A stretch of 60,436 nt of DNA from Parasporobacterium paucivorans DSM 15970 (GTDB lineage Bacteria > Bacillota > Clostridia > Lachnospirales > Lachnospiraceae): contig NZ_FQYT01000019.1 in NCBI RefSeq assembly GCF_900141895.1, positions 1 through 60,436 on the forward strand, written 5' to 3'. Under the pieces are notes generated by a model that saw nothing but the letters and a program-made list of their open reading frames with translations, had not been told where the DNA came from and did no database searches. The first letter of the stretch is position 1. Each line of letters starts with the position of its first letter. Both the position numbers and the translations under genes were made by a program. This document shows, piece by piece, positions 7,903 to 15,980 of the stretch.

Positions 7903-7946
7903 AAGCACCAGCTTTGGGGACGGAAGAGTCCCTGGGGCTGGTGCTT
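7903..7946. terminator. Bidirectional terminator between the PhnA-like gene and the MFS exporter
   Basis: A perfect 10-bp stem AAGCACCAGC (7903-7912) / GCTGGTGCTT (7937-7946) contains an inner GGGGAC/GTCCCT hairpin, giving a long rod. The MFS gene ends 18 bases beyond on the other strand, so the hairpin can serve both genes. Its interior matches the hairpin at 7459-7501. Confidence 0.8.
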
Positions 7947-7963
7947 CTTGTTTGCTGGAGTTA

Positions 7964-9961
7964 TTATTTTTTGCGTACTTTATAATCATCACGATAGAAA
8001 ATCAATAACAGAATAGCGATTACAGATGCTGCGAAAACAGTAAGATAGACCTGCTTAAAGCCTTTATTCAAGGTGGTTTGAAAAGCTTTTTCAATTTCAG
8101 GACTGGTATTATCTATTTCACGCAGGTAATTTGCTTTCGCCTGCTCAAATGAGGATGGCACAGCATCCCTCAATGCAGTCATTTTTTGAAGGGTTTCCGA
8201 CATTTGGATTTTTGATGTTTTCATTTGTGCGATAACAGCCGGACCGGGTCCTGCGCCAATGGGCATTTTTTCCATCTCAATGATTTTTTGATCCAGGGAT
8301 TCAATTCCCTTACTCAGGCCTGAAATGCCATTATCGATACCAGAAGTTATTTTTATAATGACGTCCGGTGTCATTTCCATGAACATTCTATCAGCGAGAA
8401 TTTTCGTGTTTTGTGTAATGTTTGTGACATCTGATGTTTTCATCAAGTCAACCAGGTCATTCGGCATCATATAATCACCGTTGCCATTCATATTTATTTG
8501 TACTGTCTGCATAGAAGTCAGATCAGGCATGGTAAACTTTGAGAATTGTTCGCTGGTTGCTGGATCGCTTTTTAATTTTGCAAATTCATCTGTCAATTCT
8601 TGTGCATAGGGAAGAGGTGGAACACTTATTTCAGTTGGGAGCAGTTCCATGACATTTGATTGAATTCCAATACCTGCATGTGCGATAAACCCAATCATAA
8701 TTGCAGGGGCAATCGCCGTTCCAATTGACCTTATAAGAGAGAGAGTAGCCAAGGCCGAATTGGATTCTTCTTTTCTTGTATTTTCAAGCATCATGTAGTT
8801 TAGCGGTGTACCTATAGTGAAACCCATGCCAAGTCCTATGAGGATCAAGCTCACTATGACATGGAAGAAAGTCGGATAATTGGTTGTGATTAACACAAGG
8901 TACAGGGCCCCGGCGATGTTCGCGATAAAGCCAAAGCCCAGGACGATTTTCACACCAAATAAATCGATGAGTCTTCCTGAGAGGGGGGCGCCAACACCTG
9001 CAAAAACTGCGAGAACCAAGACAAAATAACCGCCACTTCCCGAGGCGATTTTCAAAGCATTTTCAGAAAACTGAGGTACAAAAATCATACCCATCATAGC
9101 AACCCCAATTACAAACGAAAGAACAAGCGTAATGACAATATTGGCATTTTTAAAATACTTTAAATTAATAACGGGATCTTGAGCCTTTTTTTCAACTTGG
9201 ATAAAGATCGGAAGTAAAAATATAAAAATCAGCAGGAACGGCAACACAGCCGAACTCATTACAGAAGTCCCAAGACTGAAAAAATCAACGTTTTTCAGCC
9301 CGTATAATAAGGATAGCACCATTACAGTCAATATTGAGATACCGGCAAAATCGATTGGTTTCACATTTTTTTCTTTTGTATTCGGAAGAGTCAAAAAACC
9401 GGCAATTAATATGAAGAGTGTGATTGGGATATGGATGTAGAAAATGTACTGCCAATTATTTTTTCCAAATAAATCCAAAATGGCGCTGCCGGCCGAAGCA
9501 CCAAAGATATTGGCAATTCCGAAAACACCACCCACTAAACCAAGCGCCATACCGCGTTTTTCTCTTGGAAAAGTCGTGCCGAATTCGGCAGTAGCAACGG
9601 GTAGGATTCCGCCTCCGCCTATGGCCTGAACAGCTCTGGCAATTAAAAGAACCGTAAAACTGTCCATGTTTTGTGCCAATCCGCAAAACATTGAACCAAT
9701 TCCAAATAGGAAAATACTTGTCAAATAAATGTATTTACGTCCATACTTATCAGCAAGTTTTCCCATGATTGGAATACTCGCTGCATAGGCGAGTGTGTAA
9801 ATCGTGATCATCCAGATGCCTGTTTTTTCGTCGACGGATAAATTGTTTTGGATAATCGTTCTGGCAGGGGTGACGATTCCAGTATCAAGTGCCCCCATGA
9901 AAATACCTAAAAGATACACTGCTAAGATCAGTCCGAAATTCTTATTCTTTGTTTGTTCCAT
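7964..9961 (-). CDS. MFS multidrug exporter, DHA2 (14-span) type with a long extracytoplasmic insertion
   Basis: The start at 9961 has GGAGAGG about 8 bases upstream; an earlier ATG at 10009 lies inside marR. The 665-residue protein shows the MFS motif A (GKLADKYGRK near residue 70), the DHA2 motif C region and about 14 hydrophobic spans. A large hydrophilic, helical segment of roughly 190 residues, including DLTSMQTVQINMNG and EMTPDVIIKITSGIDNGISG, sits before the last span. It probably exports lipophilic compounds by proton antiport. It follows a MarR gene by 25 bases, and a perfect palindrome upstream of that gene suggests repression relieved by substrate. The extension is longer than in typical 450-550 residue members. 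Confidence 0.85.
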   Translation of the reverse strand: MEQTKNKNFGLILAVYLLGIFMGALDTGIVTPARTIIQNNLSVDEKTGIWMITIYTLAYAASIPIMGKLADKYGRKYIYLTSIFLFGIGSMFCGLAQNMDSFTVLLIARAVQAIGGGGILPVATAEFGTTFPREKRGMALGLVGGVFGIANIFGASAGSAILDLFGKNNWQYIFYIHIPITLFILIAGFLTLPNTKEKNVKPIDFAGISILTVMVLSLLYGLKNVDFFSLGTSVMSSAVLPFLLIFIFLLPIFIQVEKKAQDPVINLKYFKNANIVITLVLSFVIGVAMMGMIFVPQFSENALKIASGSGGYFVLVLAVFAGVGAPLSGRLIDLFGVKIVLGFGFIANIAGALYLVLITTNYPTFFHVIVSLILIGLGMGFTIGTPLNYMMLENTRKEESNSALATLSLIRSIGTAIAPAIMIGFIAHAGIGIQSNVMELLPTEISVPPLPYAQELTDEFAKLKSDPATSEQFSKFTMPDLTSMQTVQINMNGNGDYMMPNDLVDLMKTSDVTNITQNTKILADRMFMEMTPDVIIKITSGIDNGISGLSKGIESLDQKIIEMEKMPIGAGPGPAVIAQMKTSKIQMSETLQKMTALRDAVPSSFEQAKANYLREIDNTSPEIEKAFQTTLNKGFKQVYLTVFAASVIAILLLIFYRDDYKVRKK

Positions 9962-9986
9962 TAGTTTGCCTCTCCAGTTCAAAGTT

Positions 9987-10403
9987 TTACTCGGGTATTT
10001 GAGAAACATTGTCTGCCATCGTTCCTAAAATTCTGACAAATTGTTCGATTTCTTCTGAACTTAAGCCCCTAAAAAAATATTGATTCCATTCTTCCAAAAT
10101 AAGTTTCATATAATCGAAAATCTGCTCGCTTTTTGAGGACAGCAGAATCAATTTTTCTCTTTTATCCAGTGGATTTTCATTACGAATTATATAGTCTTTT
10201 GCTTCTAATTTACTTAAAGATTTTGCAATAGCGCCTTTGTCAATCATAAAATGCTTTACGATATCATCTTGACTGACATTTTTATTCTCTGAAAGATACA
10301 TCAGAATTACTTGTTCTGAAAATCCGATATCAAGTTCTCGAAGTTTACGCTCACAAAAGGTGCGGCAGTGTCGAATTATAATGGATAGGTTGTTCATTAA
10401 CAT
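9987..10403 (-). CDS. MarR-family transcriptional regulator
   Basis: The 138-residue protein has the MarR winged-helix pattern: ILMYLSENKNVSQDDIVKHF, the recognition helix DKGAIAKSLSKLEAKDYI and a wing with NPLDKREKLILLS (the D-x-R motif). Helices at both ends supply the dimer interface. GTGAGGA lies 8 bases before the ATG. It is the first gene of a two-gene operon with the exporter and has a 30-bp perfect palindrome 22 bases upstream. It is therefore expected to repress itself and the exporter and to release DNA on ligand binding. Confidence 0.9.
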   Translation of the reverse strand: MLMNNLSIIIRHCRTFCERKLRELDIGFSEQVILMYLSENKNVSQDDIVKHFMIDKGAIAKSLSKLEAKDYIIRNENPLDKREKLILLSSKSEQIFDYMKLILEEWNQYFFRGLSSEEIEQFVRILGTMADNVSQIPE

Positions 10404-10424
10404 GGTTTATGTCCTCACATAAAA

Positions 10425-10454
10425 ATAAAATAGTTGTAGCTACAACTATTTTAT
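10425..10454. promoter_or_regulatory. 30-bp perfect palindrome, probable MarR operator
   Basis: The sequence is a perfect dyad centred between 10439 and 10440, with core TAGTTGTAGCTACAACTA. Its AT-rich ends can also form -10-like boxes. It lies 22 bases upstream of the MarR start codon, where a MarR dimer would block transcription. Confidence 0.8.
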
Positions 10455-10587
10455 GGTGGATCTTTCATTCTGTCAATCGGATATTTGAGTCAATGAAAGG
10501 ACCTCCTTTAAAACGGTTGTTGAAAAATGTAATCTGTGGATTTTGAGATAAAAATTTGCACTTAAGTCCGAATTCACTGTGTGAAAA

Positions 10588-11127
10588 TTAAAAGTCAATT
10601 ATAAGTTTAGCCATTTCATCAGGGGAAGAATCCATTCCATTTTCAAGCCATTTCTGGATAACTCCAATGCAGCCTGATATTATGAAAGGCTTGTAGTAGT
10701 TAAGCTTTATTTTTGAAGATGTATCTAACAAAAGAGGCTGGGAATTGTTGATTGCTTCCCTGAATTTCTGTATAAATGAATAATTTCCGTCCGGACCCAG
10801 AAGTATTTTGCACATTTCTGAATTGTTTTTCACAAATTCAAAGACATAGGTGATGAATGGCATCATTTCTTCGTAGGTTGAAGCAGAACTAGAGTATTTT
10901 TTATAAGCTACAGTGAATTCAGAGAGCATTTCAGTTTCAACCTGATCCACCATGTCATATATATCCCTGTAATAAAGGTAGAAAGTTGCTCTGTTTACAT
11001 CAGCCAAGTCCGTAAGCTCTTTAACGGTTATTTTGTTTATTTTCTTTCCAGACATAAGTTGTATCAATGCATTGAGAAGCAGTCTCTTGGTCCTCCGAAC
11101 ACGCCTGTCTATCTTTTTTTCTTCCAT
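10588..11127 (-). CDS. TetR-family transcriptional regulator
   Basis: The 179-residue protein begins with the TetR DNA-binding domain: RTKRLLLNALIQLMSGK, KITVKELTDLADVNRATFYLYYRDIYDMV. This includes the conserved recognition helix and the FYxYYxD signature. The rest is a helical ligand/dimer domain ending in GCIGVIQKWLENGMDSSPDEMA, the TetR_C pattern of regulators next to YhgE/Pip genes. AGGAGG lies 6 bases before the ATG. It is divergent from the YhgE/Pip gene, with palindromic sites in the shared intergenic region, so it most likely represses both. Confidence 0.9.
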   Translation of the reverse strand: MEEKKIDRRVRRTKRLLLNALIQLMSGKKINKITVKELTDLADVNRATFYLYYRDIYDMVDQVETEMLSEFTVAYKKYSSSASTYEEMMPFITYVFEFVKNNSEMCKILLGPDGNYSFIQKFREAINNSQPLLLDTSSKIKLNYYKPFIISGCIGVIQKWLENGMDSSPDEMAKLIIDF

Positions 11128-11158
11128 AAAAGTCCTCCTGATTTATTTACATCAAAAT

Positions 11159-11195
11159 AATCAACATAAATGGAAGATATGTTGATTAATCAACA
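11159..11195. promoter_or_regulatory. TetR operator cluster
   Basis: A perfect 16-bp palindrome TGTTGATTAATCAACA sits at 11180-11195. Its half-site also pairs with AATCAACATA at 11159-11168 (opposed by TATGTTGATT at 11178-11187). The three TCAACA half-sites lie 30-70 bases upstream of the TetR start and just upstream of the -35 box of the divergent gene. Confidence 0.75.
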
Positions 11196-11215
11196 AAAGC
11201 AGCACATATTAACGA

Positions 11216-11243
11216 TTGAACTATTCCTTATACTATCTATAAT
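11216..11243 (+). promoter_or_regulatory. Promoter of the YhgE/Pip gene
   Basis: TTGAAC (11216-11221) and TATAAT (11238-11243) are 16 bp apart. They are preceded by the TetR operator palindrome at 11180-11195. This fits repressor control of a leader of about 125 bases. Confidence 0.7.
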
Positions 11244-11374
11244 ACAACATGTGTCAATTAAAATGCAACGGTTTATCAGGGGGCCAGGTCCATTTATATT
11301 CATATATTCTTAATATGGCCGTAAAGTAAGACGATACTCCTGATAAGGAATGTTAAAATGAAAGGGTATATAAG

Positions 11375-13696
11375 ATGAGCACAGGTAAGAAAAAGAGCAC
11401 AAAAGGACTCGTAAAAACAATTCTAATTGTGGCAACTATTGGCGTGCTGTTTGTTCCAGTGCTTTATTCCGCAGTTTACCTTGGTTCCATATGGGATGTT
11501 TACGGAAAAGTAAGCAATGTCCCTGTTGCTTTTGTGAATCTGGATAAACCAGTTGAAAGAGATGGCAAGGAATATGCTGTTGGAAGAGAGTTGGAGGATA
11601 AGCTTAAAACCAATGACAAGGTTGCATGGAAATTTTTAAGCTATGATGAAGCGGAAAGAGGAGTTGAAGGGGACGACTACTATGCTATGATTGTGGTCCC
11701 TGAGGATTTCTCTCAAAGAGTTGCAGATGCCGGAGGTGGCAATTTAGAAAGACCTGAGATAATTTATACTGCAAATAAGGGGAGAAACTTTGTGTTTTCA
11801 CAGATTTCCGAGAGGGTGGCCCAGGGCTTAAAGACAGAGATAAGTTCTAACATCCAGAAGGAGATTTCAAAGGTCCTTGTGGAGAGCCTTTATGATGTCA
11901 GGGTTTCAATAAAGGCTGCTGGGGATGGGGCATCAACGATTCAGAGTGGCACACAAAAATTATATGATGGAAGCGAAGCTCTTGTTGTCGGGACTGAACA
12001 GGCAGCGGAGGGATCCTTAAAGCTTAAGGATGGGATCTATAGTGCAGCAAATGGTTCCAGTCAGCTTGGAGATGGAACCCTTAAGCTCTATGAAGGAAGC
12101 AGTAGTTTATCCCAGGGTATTGGAACTGCAGCGGAGGGATCCAGGCTTCTCCAGACAGGACTGACGGCAGCCGCCAGTGGAGAAGGGCAGCTGGCCTCTG
12201 GAATAGATATACTTGTAAATGGATTGGTTTCATTTAAAAACGGACTCTTGACGAAAAATGAACAGATATCATTACTTGTAAAGGGAGCTGACAAGCTAAG
12301 CAGCACATTGAACACGAGCCTTAATGTATTGGCAGAGGGCGTTGATCAGGCTGCTAAGGAAACGAGTCAGGCATCAGATATTCTGAATTCAGAAGTAGAT
12401 AACATTAAAAACTCAGATTTAAGCGATGTGGATAAGGAAAAGATAATTGCAGCGATTTCAACTGTAGATAAAATCAATAGATCTGATATGTCATCCAATA
12501 TAACAGAACCACTTAGACAGGCAGCGACTTCTGCAGATCCACTGGCTGCCAGTCTGAAGCAGCTTTATGAGGGTTCAAATCAGATTTCCTCAGGAATTGC
12601 TGAGCAGGCAACAGGTCTTGAAAGCAGCATGGCTATAACGGGAGCAGATCTGGATCAACTTATTGCAGGAGCAAAGAGCCTTCAAAGCGGAAGCTACAGC
12701 CTGCTGGAGGGAATGAACACCGCAGCCGTAAAAACAAGCCGGCTGTCCCAGGGGCTTGATACATTAAACAGCGGTGCACAAGCACTCAATTATGGCATAA
12801 AATCCGTTAATGATGGTACGGAAGCTCTAAACCAGGGGCTGAATACAGCCGCTGTTAAAACAGGAGAGCTTTCAAGCGGCTTGACAAAGTTAAGTGATGG
12901 AACAGCAGCTTTAAGCGATAGTCTCGGTCAGGCAAACGAGGGGGCTATCAAGCTAAGTGATGGACTAAATGCAGGCGATGATGAACTGAACAATATGCTT
13001 ACGTTTAATGCAGAAAATATGTCTGATTATGTTTCAGATCCAGTCGTCTTGAAAACTAATCCAATTAATGATGTTAAGCATTACGGTGAGGGCTTTGCGC
13101 CTTACTTCATGTCCTTATCCCTTTGGCTTGGGGCGATGTTTATAAGTATAGTTTTCACCGTTGCAAGATTTGCAGCGGTGTACAAGGGAAAATTTCTGGG
13201 AAGCTTTTGGGGGAAGCTTATATCAGGCTCATTGCTTGTGACAATTCAGGCTTTGATACTCAGTTACGTGGTACTTAACGTGCTAAATATAAATGCTGTC
13301 AGCGTAAGAGGCTTTTACCTGGGCAATATTTTCACCGCGGTTGCATTTTACTGCATAATGTATGGCTTGCAGCATGCAATTGGTTTCTTTGCATCGCCAG
13401 TGCTCTTTGTGGCGCTTATATTTCAGATAGCATCATCAGGAGGAACCTTCCCTATAGAAGCTACTCCGGAAATATATAGGGTGATTGGAACCTTTCTGCC
13501 AATGACCTATACAGTAAAGATACTTAAAATGATCATATCCGGAATCAACATAGCGCTTTTGAAGGAAAACATCAGCATAATGCTGGTTTATGTAATGTTG
13601 TTCCTTGCTGGAGGAGCTGCTGTCAGGGCGATGATCAATAGAATCAAGACTATAAGGGATCCTAAAATTATAGAGAATGCTGATTCTGGCGATTGA
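11375..13696 (+). CDS. YhgE/Pip-family membrane protein (ABC-2-like)
   Basis: The 773-residue protein has the YhgE/Pip N-terminal signature: one transmembrane helix (residues 12-34) followed by IWDVYGKVSNVPVAFVNLDKP. A long extracytoplasmic region follows, built from repeated short units such as LxDGxxxLxxGxxxAAxGSxxL. At the C-terminus five or so membrane helices (about 570-755) belong to the ABC-2 fold. The repeats form a long helical stalk. Family members include phage infection protein Pip and ESX-linked YhgE; they act at the cell surface in export or as phage receptors. It is divergent from a TetR gene that probably represses it. Length and layout look intact. Confidence 0.9.
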   Translation: MSTGKKKSTKGLVKTILIVATIGVLFVPVLYSAVYLGSIWDVYGKVSNVPVAFVNLDKPVERDGKEYAVGRELEDKLKTNDKVAWKFLSYDEAERGVEGDDYYAMIVVPEDFSQRVADAGGGNLERPEIIYTANKGRNFVFSQISERVAQGLKTEISSNIQKEISKVLVESLYDVRVSIKAAGDGASTIQSGTQKLYDGSEALVVGTEQAAEGSLKLKDGIYSAANGSSQLGDGTLKLYEGSSSLSQGIGTAAEGSRLLQTGLTAAASGEGQLASGIDILVNGLVSFKNGLLTKNEQISLLVKGADKLSSTLNTSLNVLAEGVDQAAKETSQASDILNSEVDNIKNSDLSDVDKEKIIAAISTVDKINRSDMSSNITEPLRQAATSADPLAASLKQLYEGSNQISSGIAEQATGLESSMAITGADLDQLIAGAKSLQSGSYSLLEGMNTAAVKTSRLSQGLDTLNSGAQALNYGIKSVNDGTEALNQGLNTAAVKTGELSSGLTKLSDGTAALSDSLGQANEGAIKLSDGLNAGDDELNNMLTFNAENMSDYVSDPVVLKTNPINDVKHYGEGFAPYFMSLSLWLGAMFISIVFTVARFAAVYKGKFLGSFWGKLISGSLLVTIQALILSYVVLNVLNINAVSVRGFYLGNIFTAVAFYCIMYGLQHAIGFFASPVLFVALIFQIASSGGTFPIEATPEIYRVIGTFLPMTYTVKILKMIISGINIALLKENISIMLVYVMLFLAGGAAVRAMINRIKTIRDPKIIENADSGD

Positions 13697-14064
13697 TATA
13701 AATTTTTTATTGACTTATTGCATAAAACCAGCTGTATGCTCGCATCTACCATATCTACTATACCTATTTATTTTCTGGTCTTATAGAAAGATTAGGGTGT
13801 GTGGGGTTCGATTCCCTGGAGGCGCATTGTAAGCACCAGCATGCTGCATGGTTAGAAGCTAAAAAACTTTAAAAATGCAGTGTTTGTAATTGTTTGCAGG
13901 CTGTTGTATACTGTTTTTATGTTGAGTTTTTGGATATTCAAATTAAAACCCTGAAGCAAATTATGGAAAACAACCCGAAATGATTTTTGATTGTTATAAA
14001 AATCGAATTCATATAATTTGGACATCTAAAGGAGCTAGTATAGAACAAGGAAGGAGATCGGCGA
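13697..14064. other. Intergenic region with tRNA-Lys relic
   Basis: No protein gene is supported. It contains the second tRNA-Lys 3' fragment (13793-13826), followed by TTGTAAGCACCAGC. That is the same downstream flank as the copy at 7455, but the second arm of the terminator is lost. The remainder is AT-rich leader sequence for the diguanylate cyclase. Confidence 0.6.
13793..13826 (+). tRNA. Diverged tRNA-Lys 3' fragment (second attachment-site relic)
   Basis: TTAGGGTGTG is followed by a T arm (TGGGG-TTCGATT-CCCTG, with wobble pairs) and acceptor strand GAGGCGC plus A. Apart from three or four substitutions it equals 7421-7454. The following 14 bases (TTGTAAGCACCAGC) also match the first copy with one change. 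No 5' half or anticodon loop is present, so it is non-functional. Confidence 0.65.
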
Positions 14065-15513
14065 ATGATTGAAGAGTATTATAGCATGAACCCATGCTAT
14101 GAATATTTATCAACTGATACAATAGCGGAATGGCAAAGTATTATTGATCTTGTCACAAGATTGTCCAACGCACGTGTTGGTCTTATCATGCGTGTTATTT
14201 CAGATAAAATTGAAGTCTTTGTTGCAAGCAATAAAGAAGGTAATCCTTATAAAATCAATGAAAAAGAGTGTCTTCATGGTTCGGGTCTATATTGTGAAAG
14301 GGTAATTAAAACCCAGAGTAAACTTCTGGTTTCCAACGCCTTAAAATCCGATGAGTGGAACCATAACCCAGATCTTAAACACAATCTTGTAGCATACCTT
14401 GGATTCCCGATTAGAAATCCGGACGGCAGTCTTTTTGGCACGATATGTTTGCTTGATGACAAGGAGAATCAATTTTCTGACGATTTAATTGAATTGATGA
14501 GTAAGATGAGAAACATGATCGAAGGCCACCTCAGGCTTGAGAGACTCCGAAAACAAAATGCCGAGCAAATCAACATAATACATGAAAACAATATTCAATT
14601 GGACCATGCCAATCATGAATTGATGAAGAGTGAGGAACGATATAGGCTAATAACAGAAAATATTTCAGATGTCATCTGGGTTTTAAATCTGAACAAAAAG
14701 CACTTCACATATATAAGCCCCTCCATTGAGCAACTAAGAGGATACACGGTAGAAGAAGCGATGGCTGAGAAAATGGAAGAAGCGTTGACGCCTTCATCAG
14801 TTCAATTTGTGATGGAAAAACTTTCTGCTCATGTGCCTCTTTTTATAAAAGATCCAAAGATGGTGCAAAGCTTGCGAGGGGAAGTGCAGCAACCATGTAA
14901 AAATGGTGAAATCATATGGGTAGAGGTAACACTTCAATTAAAATATAATACATGCCAGGAAATAGAAATTATAGGTGTAAGCCGCAATATTGAAAAACGG
15001 AAGAAAACAGAAAAAGAAGTTTTATACTTAAGTACGCATGACTATTTAACAGGATGTTACAACAGAGCTTTTTTTGAAAAAAGGGCAGAAGAAGAGTTGG
15101 AAAGATCGACCCGTTACCATAAGCCGATTTCCTTTTTGATGCTGGACCTGGATTTTTTCAAGAAAATCAACGATACTTATGGGCACATAGCTGGGGATGG
15201 CGTTCTAAAAAAGTTTGCTGAAACAATAAATGCTATTTTGCGGAGTTCAGATATCTTTGCAAGATTTGGTGGAGAAGAATTTATTGTGCTGATTCCTGAA
15301 ACAACTATCGACGGGGCAGTTAATGTAGCGGAGAAGATCTGCTCAGCAATTGAGAATACGGTTCAACCTATGAATGAGAAAATAACAGTTAGTATTGGCG
15401 TTGTAGAGCGTAACGCAGATGAATCTTTGGATGATTTATACAGGAGAGTTGACCAACAGCTCTATCAGGCAAAAGCGTCCGGAAGAAACCGTGTTGTCGC
15501 TGATAAAGCATAA
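14065..15513 (+). CDS. Diguanylate cyclase with GAF, PAS and GGDEF domains
   Basis: The 482-residue soluble protein has a GAF domain (about 15-155, with GTICLLDDKENQFSDDLIELM). A coiled linker and a PAS domain follow (about 190-310, with SEERYRLITENISDVIWVLN and VSRNIEKRK). A GGDEF domain (about 325-480) completes it. The active site RFGGEEF is intact, and an inhibitory RxxD (RSSD) lies five residues before it, so product feedback is expected. It makes c-di-GMP from two GTP under control of two cytosolic sensor domains. AGGAGA precedes the ATG. It sits just upstream of the pilus operon, and c-di-GMP commonly tunes type IV pili in Clostridia, but no c-di-GMP riboswitch was recognised nearby. 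Confidence 0.93.
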   Translation: MIEEYYSMNPCYEYLSTDTIAEWQSIIDLVTRLSNARVGLIMRVISDKIEVFVASNKEGNPYKINEKECLHGSGLYCERVIKTQSKLLVSNALKSDEWNHNPDLKHNLVAYLGFPIRNPDGSLFGTICLLDDKENQFSDDLIELMSKMRNMIEGHLRLERLRKQNAEQINIIHENNIQLDHANHELMKSEERYRLITENISDVIWVLNLNKKHFTYISPSIEQLRGYTVEEAMAEKMEEALTPSSVQFVMEKLSAHVPLFIKDPKMVQSLRGEVQQPCKNGEIIWVEVTLQLKYNTCQEIEIIGVSRNIEKRKKTEKEVLYLSTHDYLTGCYNRAFFEKRAEEELERSTRYHKPISFLMLDLDFFKKINDTYGHIAGDGVLKKFAETINAILRSSDIFARFGGEEFIVLIPETTIDGAVNVAEKICSAIENTVQPMNEKITVSIGVVERNADESLDDLYRRVDQQLYQAKASGRNRVVADKA

Positions 15514-15980
15514 GGGATATAAATATGATATGATTGAGGTTGATTATGACTTGGATAAGTTTTTATCCGGCATCAGGAGGAGTTTAATTTACTATATCAT
15601 TCAATAAAATAAACTTACTATGTGTATTTTCATCGTCAATACCCCGTATCGATCTTTATCGCTAGCGAGCTCACAACCTTTAATTCCGCAGCACAGTCCG
15701 AATCGGATGGCCTCAGCATCATCTGATGAGAGTTATCTCCAGATTCCGCCTTGTCGATAAACATCAAGTATGTTGCCTGTTCGGGTGCCACAGCGAAGAA
15801 TTACTGAAACATGACCGTATTTGCAAAAGCGACCAGATTTTAGAATCCGTCCGGCGTCATTTCCATGAACATTTTTAATTGCACAATATATAGGATAAAG
15901 GTATAATGAACCTATAATGAATTATCAAACATGGTTATGTTTTCACTGGTCATGCTTGATTCTTATATTGAGGTGGGAGT
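15514..15980. other. Degenerate intergenic region with exporter-gene relic and pilus promoter
   Basis: No intact gene is seen. On the minus strand 15625-15810 stays open and encodes a stretch with APEQATYLMFIDKAESGD, a fragment I do not recognise. At 15848-15874 a 27-base segment matches the MFS gene (near 8360-8386) at 25 positions. The last 100 bases hold the promoter of the pilus operon. Confidence 0.55.
15879..15907 (+). promoter_or_regulatory. Promoter of the pilC-pilMNO operon
   Basis: TTGCAC (15879-15884) and TATAAT (15902-15907) are separated by 17 bp, 73 bases before the pilC start. A second TATAAT begins ten bases further downstream. The short leader leaves no room for a known riboswitch. 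Confidence 0.7.

Noticed and set aside
15419-15607. 62-residue frame overlapping the diguanylate cyclase end
   Set aside because: It lies in another frame of the GGDEF gene with no independent signals.
15908-15980. Possible c-di-GMP riboswitch before pilC
   Set aside because: Only 73 bases separate promoter and start codon, and no GEMM-type conserved core is visible.
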